This document shows, in pieces, positions 62,047-64,000 of a stretch of 64,000 bases of DNA. Below the pieces are notes generated by a model, which had not been told where the DNA came from, made no database searches, and worked only from the letters and a program-made list of their open reading frames with translations. Position 1 is the first letter of the stretch; the number at the start of each line of letters is the position of its first letter. The position numbers and the translations under genes were made by a program. Where the stretch lies: NCBI RefSeq assembly GCF_000744225.1, contig NZ_JQLN01000001.1:682001-746000 (forward strand). Direction: 5' to 3'. The DNA comes from Kitasatospora mediocidica KCTC 9733 (GTDB taxonomy: Bacteria; Actinomycetota; Actinomycetes; Streptomycetales; Streptomycetaceae).

Positions 62047-63009
62047 TCAGCCGGTGACGCGCAGGACGAGCTTGCCGCGGGTGCGCAGGCTCTCGCCGCG
62101 GGCGTGGGCCTCGGCGGCCCGCTCCAGCGGGAAGACCTCCTCGACCTCCACGCTCACCTCACCGGCGTCGATGAGGTCGGCGATCCGGCGCAGCGCGGGG
62201 CCGTCCGGCTCCACCAGGAACGGGGTGACCCGCACACCGCGCGCTGCTGCGGCCTCGGCCAGCTCCGTGGAGACGCCGGCCGGGACGGCGACGAGCAGGC
62301 CGTCCGGGCGCAGGGTCTCCAGCGAGCGCGTCCCGGTCCGGTCGGGGTCGTCGCCGACCAGGTCGATGACGACGTCGACGTCCCGTACGACGTCCTCGAA
62401 GCGGACGGCGTGGTAGTCGATGACCTCGTCGGCGCCCAGTTCCTTGAGCCAGGCGTGGCGGCCCCCGCTCGCGGTGGCGATGACGTGGGCACCCAGGTGC
62501 TTGGCGAACTGCACCGCGAGGTGGCCGACGCCCCCGGCGGCGGCCGTGATCAGCACCCGCTGTCCGGCGCGTACGTCGGCGGTGTCCACCACGGCCTGCC
62601 AGGCCGTCAGCGCGGCCAGCGGCACGGCGGCGGCCACCTCGTGGCCGACGGTGGCGGGCTTGCGGGCGAACTGGCGGGCGGGCGCGGTCACATACTCGGC
62701 GTAGCCACCGGCCGCCCGCGGGAACCACGGCATGCCGTAGACCTCGTCGCCGGCCTTGAGCGTCGTCACGCCGAAGCCGACCGCCTCCACCACACCGGAG
62801 ACGTCCCACCCCAGCACGAAGGGCGGCTCACCGAGGATCCCCGCCATGCCGGTGCCCCCACGGGTCTTCCAGTCCACCGGGTTGATCCCGGCGGCGTGCA
62901 CCCGCACCAGGACCTCGGTCGGCAGCGGCTCCGGACGGGCCACCTCCTCCACCCGCAGAACGTCCGGGCCACCGAAGGTGTGCTGCACCACCGCGCGCAT
63001 CGAGGACAT
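62047..63009 (-). CDS. Zinc-less MDR NADP-dependent oxidoreductase (quinone oxidoreductase type)
   Basis: 320 residues from the ATG at 63009 (MSSMRAVVQHTFGG), chosen because AAGGAG lies 9 nt upstream; a TTG at 63018 and an ATG at 63000 are alternatives. It has an N-terminal GroES-like fold (VHAAGINPVDWKTRGG, GWDVSGVVEAVG), then a Rossmann domain with the NADPH motif AAAGGVGHLAVQFAKHLGA. No structural or catalytic zinc Cys cluster is present. Relatives reduce quinones or enones with NADPH. The operator-like repeat at 63115-63133 lies 106 nt upstream, linking it to the convergent HxlR regulator. Confidence 0.92.
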   Translation of the reverse strand: MSSMRAVVQHTFGGPDVLRVEEVARPEPLPTEVLVRVHAAGINPVDWKTRGGTGMAGILGEPPFVLGWDVSGVVEAVGFGVTTLKAGDEVYGMPWFPRAAGGYAEYVTAPARQFARKPATVGHEVAAAVPLAALTAWQAVVDTADVRAGQRVLITAAAGGVGHLAVQFAKHLGAHVIATASGGRHAWLKELGADEVIDYHAVRFEDVVRDVDVVIDLVGDDPDRTGTRSLETLRPDGLLVAVPAGVSTELAEAAAARGVRVTPFLVEPDGPALRRIADLIDAGEVSVEVEEVFPLERAAEAHARGESLRTRGKLVLRVTG

Positions 63010-63114
63010 CAGAGCCAACTCCTTGGAATATATCTACCGAAAGGCCGTATATCGGTCGCTCGGTCCAACGGGGTTGACCGTAGCCCGGCGGTGGTGGTTA
63101 CCGACAAGGCCACC

Positions 63115-63133
63115 TACTTCCCATCGGGAAGTA
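63115..63133. promoter_or_regulatory. Operator-like inverted repeat TACTTCCC-ATC-GGGAAGTA
   Basis: Perfect 8-bp arms around a 3-nt spacer, between the MBL-fold gene and the MDR gene. It is the same motif as in the HxlR promoter (left arm identical). Predicted HxlR site controlling the MDR gene. Confidence 0.7.
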
Positions 63134-63167
63134 CCAGGACACCGCCACACACCCCGAACTCGACTCC

Positions 63168-63842
63168 TCAGAGCATGGTGGAGGCAGCCGCTTGCCGCAG
63201 GGCGGCGGCCGCGCCGTGGATGATCGGGTCGCCGTGCCCGAAGAGCGCCGTTTCGACCTCCAACTCAGCAAGCCGGTGCAGCGACTTGACAGCCCGGCCA
63301 CGGTCGGTGTTGAAGACACCCATCATCGTCCGGCCGACGTTGGCGACAGCGTCTCCGGTGAACAGCACCTTCGGCCCGGGCAGGTGGAGCGCGATCGACC
63401 CATCCGTGTGCCCGGGCGCGGCAACGACCACGGCCCCACCACCGAACTCCAGCACATCGCCGTCCCCCACCTCCCGGTCCACCCGGCAGGGCGGAGCCGC
63501 CGGAAGCGGCGGAATCCCCGCCCTGATCGCCACCTCGAACTCCTCCAGCACCGGCGGCGCCCCGGCCACCTCCCCCCGGATCACCGGAGCATCGAGCACA
63601 TGCGCCACCACCTCCGCCCCGTGCCGGGCGGCGAGTTCAGCGGCGGAGCCGGTGTGGTCCTCATGCCAGTGCGTCAGCACGATCCGCCGCAGTTCGCCGT
63701 CCAACGCCTCCTCGATCTCCGCTGCGCAGTCCACCGTACCGGCGTCGATCAGGGTCAACTCGCGGCCGTCCCGCCACAAGTAGGCCGAGCCCACGAGGAA
63801 GCGGAGCATACGCAGTCCTGGCGCTATCTCGATCACGTCCAT
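63168..63842 (-). CDS. Metallo-beta-lactamase-fold hydrolase
   Basis: 224 residues, ATG at 63842 (MDVIEIAPGLRML). It has the metal site THWHEDHTG (HxHxDH), then PGHTDGSIALHL, TGDAVANVG and the C-terminal GHGDP. This is the glyoxalase II/MBL superfamily layout with both metal sites intact. Members hydrolyse thioesters, lactones or phosphodiesters, so the substrate cannot be set from sequence. It lies upstream of the MDR gene on the same strand with 158 nt between. The operator in that gap suggests the MDR gene has its own promoter. Confidence 0.9.
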   Translation of the reverse strand: MDVIEIAPGLRMLRFLVGSAYLWRDGRELTLIDAGTVDCAAEIEEALDGELRRIVLTHWHEDHTGSAAELAARHGAEVVAHVLDAPVIRGEVAGAPPVLEEFEVAIRAGIPPLPAAPPCRVDREVGDGDVLEFGGGAVVVAAPGHTDGSIALHLPGPKVLFTGDAVANVGRTMMGVFNTDRGRAVKSLHRLAELEVETALFGHGDPIIHGAAAALRQAAASTML

Positions 63843-63953
63843 GCCCTCAGCATGCGTGACCGGGTCCGCCGACGCGCCTTAGTTCGCCGACGGCGCATCA
63901 GGCATGTGGAAGCGCTCTGCACCCCCCCGCACTGACCGACTCCCCCGCCCCCC

Positions 63954-64000
63954 TCACTGGGCGAGGTAGCCCCCGTCCACCGGCAGCACCGCGCCCGTGA
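63954..64000 (-). CDS. Short-chain dehydrogenase/reductase, C-terminal end only
   Basis: The last 15 codons read TGAVLPVDGGYLAQ then TGA at 63954-63956. The TGxxxxVDGG ending is the standard C-terminus of classical SDR enzymes. The rest is beyond the right edge. The same strand as the MBL and MDR genes suggests a small redox gene group. Confidence 0.75.
   Translation of the reverse strand, partial: TGAVLPVDGGYLAQ

Overview
The window is very GC-rich actinobacterial DNA of Streptomyces or Kitasatospora type. It is dominated by one strand of a modular type I polyketide synthase (PKS) cluster. Everything from position 1 to about 60.8 kb runs on the minus strand, so biosynthetic order is right to left. 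The organism assignment is inferred from base composition, gene families and the GTG/TTG starts with GGAG-type ribosome binding sites.

PKS core (1-53577, minus): four consecutive giant genes. Gene A (53577-36496) has a CoA-ligase/degenerate-KR/ACP loading module and modules 1-3. Gene B (36432-20390) has modules 4-6, gene C (20343-4310) modules 7-9, and gene D (4223 to beyond the left edge) the start of module 10. Intergenic gaps are 46-86 nt and matching terminal docking segments support the order A-B-C-D. AT motifs predict methylmalonyl-CoA in modules 1, 3, 4, 5, 8 and 10, and malonyl-CoA in 2, 6, 7 and 9. Modules 4-8 are full KS-AT-DH-KR-ACP modules, modules 1-3 and 9 carry degenerate or missing reductive domains, and no ER domain was seen. 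The chain predicted is a starter acid followed by a beta-hydroxy/1,3-diketo segment and then a long methyl-branched polyene. As sequenced, genes B and C each lack one base in a G/C run, which breaks an otherwise intact reading frame.

Upstream flank (53611-57411, minus): a cytochrome P450 33 nt before the PKS, an FMN-dependent NADH-azoreductase-type flavoprotein, and a LuxR-family regulator. These look like tailoring and control genes of the cluster. No thioesterase, sugar gene or resistance gene lies in the window, so the cluster continues to the left.

Right flank (57412-64000): a roughly 1 kb region without a convincing gene, then cobalamin-independent methionine synthase metE under a cobalamin riboswitch. 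Beyond it are two gene remnants, an HxlR-type regulator on the plus strand, a zinc-less MDR/quinone-oxidoreductase gene, a metallo-beta-lactamase-fold hydrolase and the last codons of an SDR gene. The HxlR promoter and the oxidoreductase upstream region share the same TACTTCCC-N3-GGGAAG inverted repeat, suggesting a small regulon. This flank looks like general metabolism rather than part of the PKS cluster.
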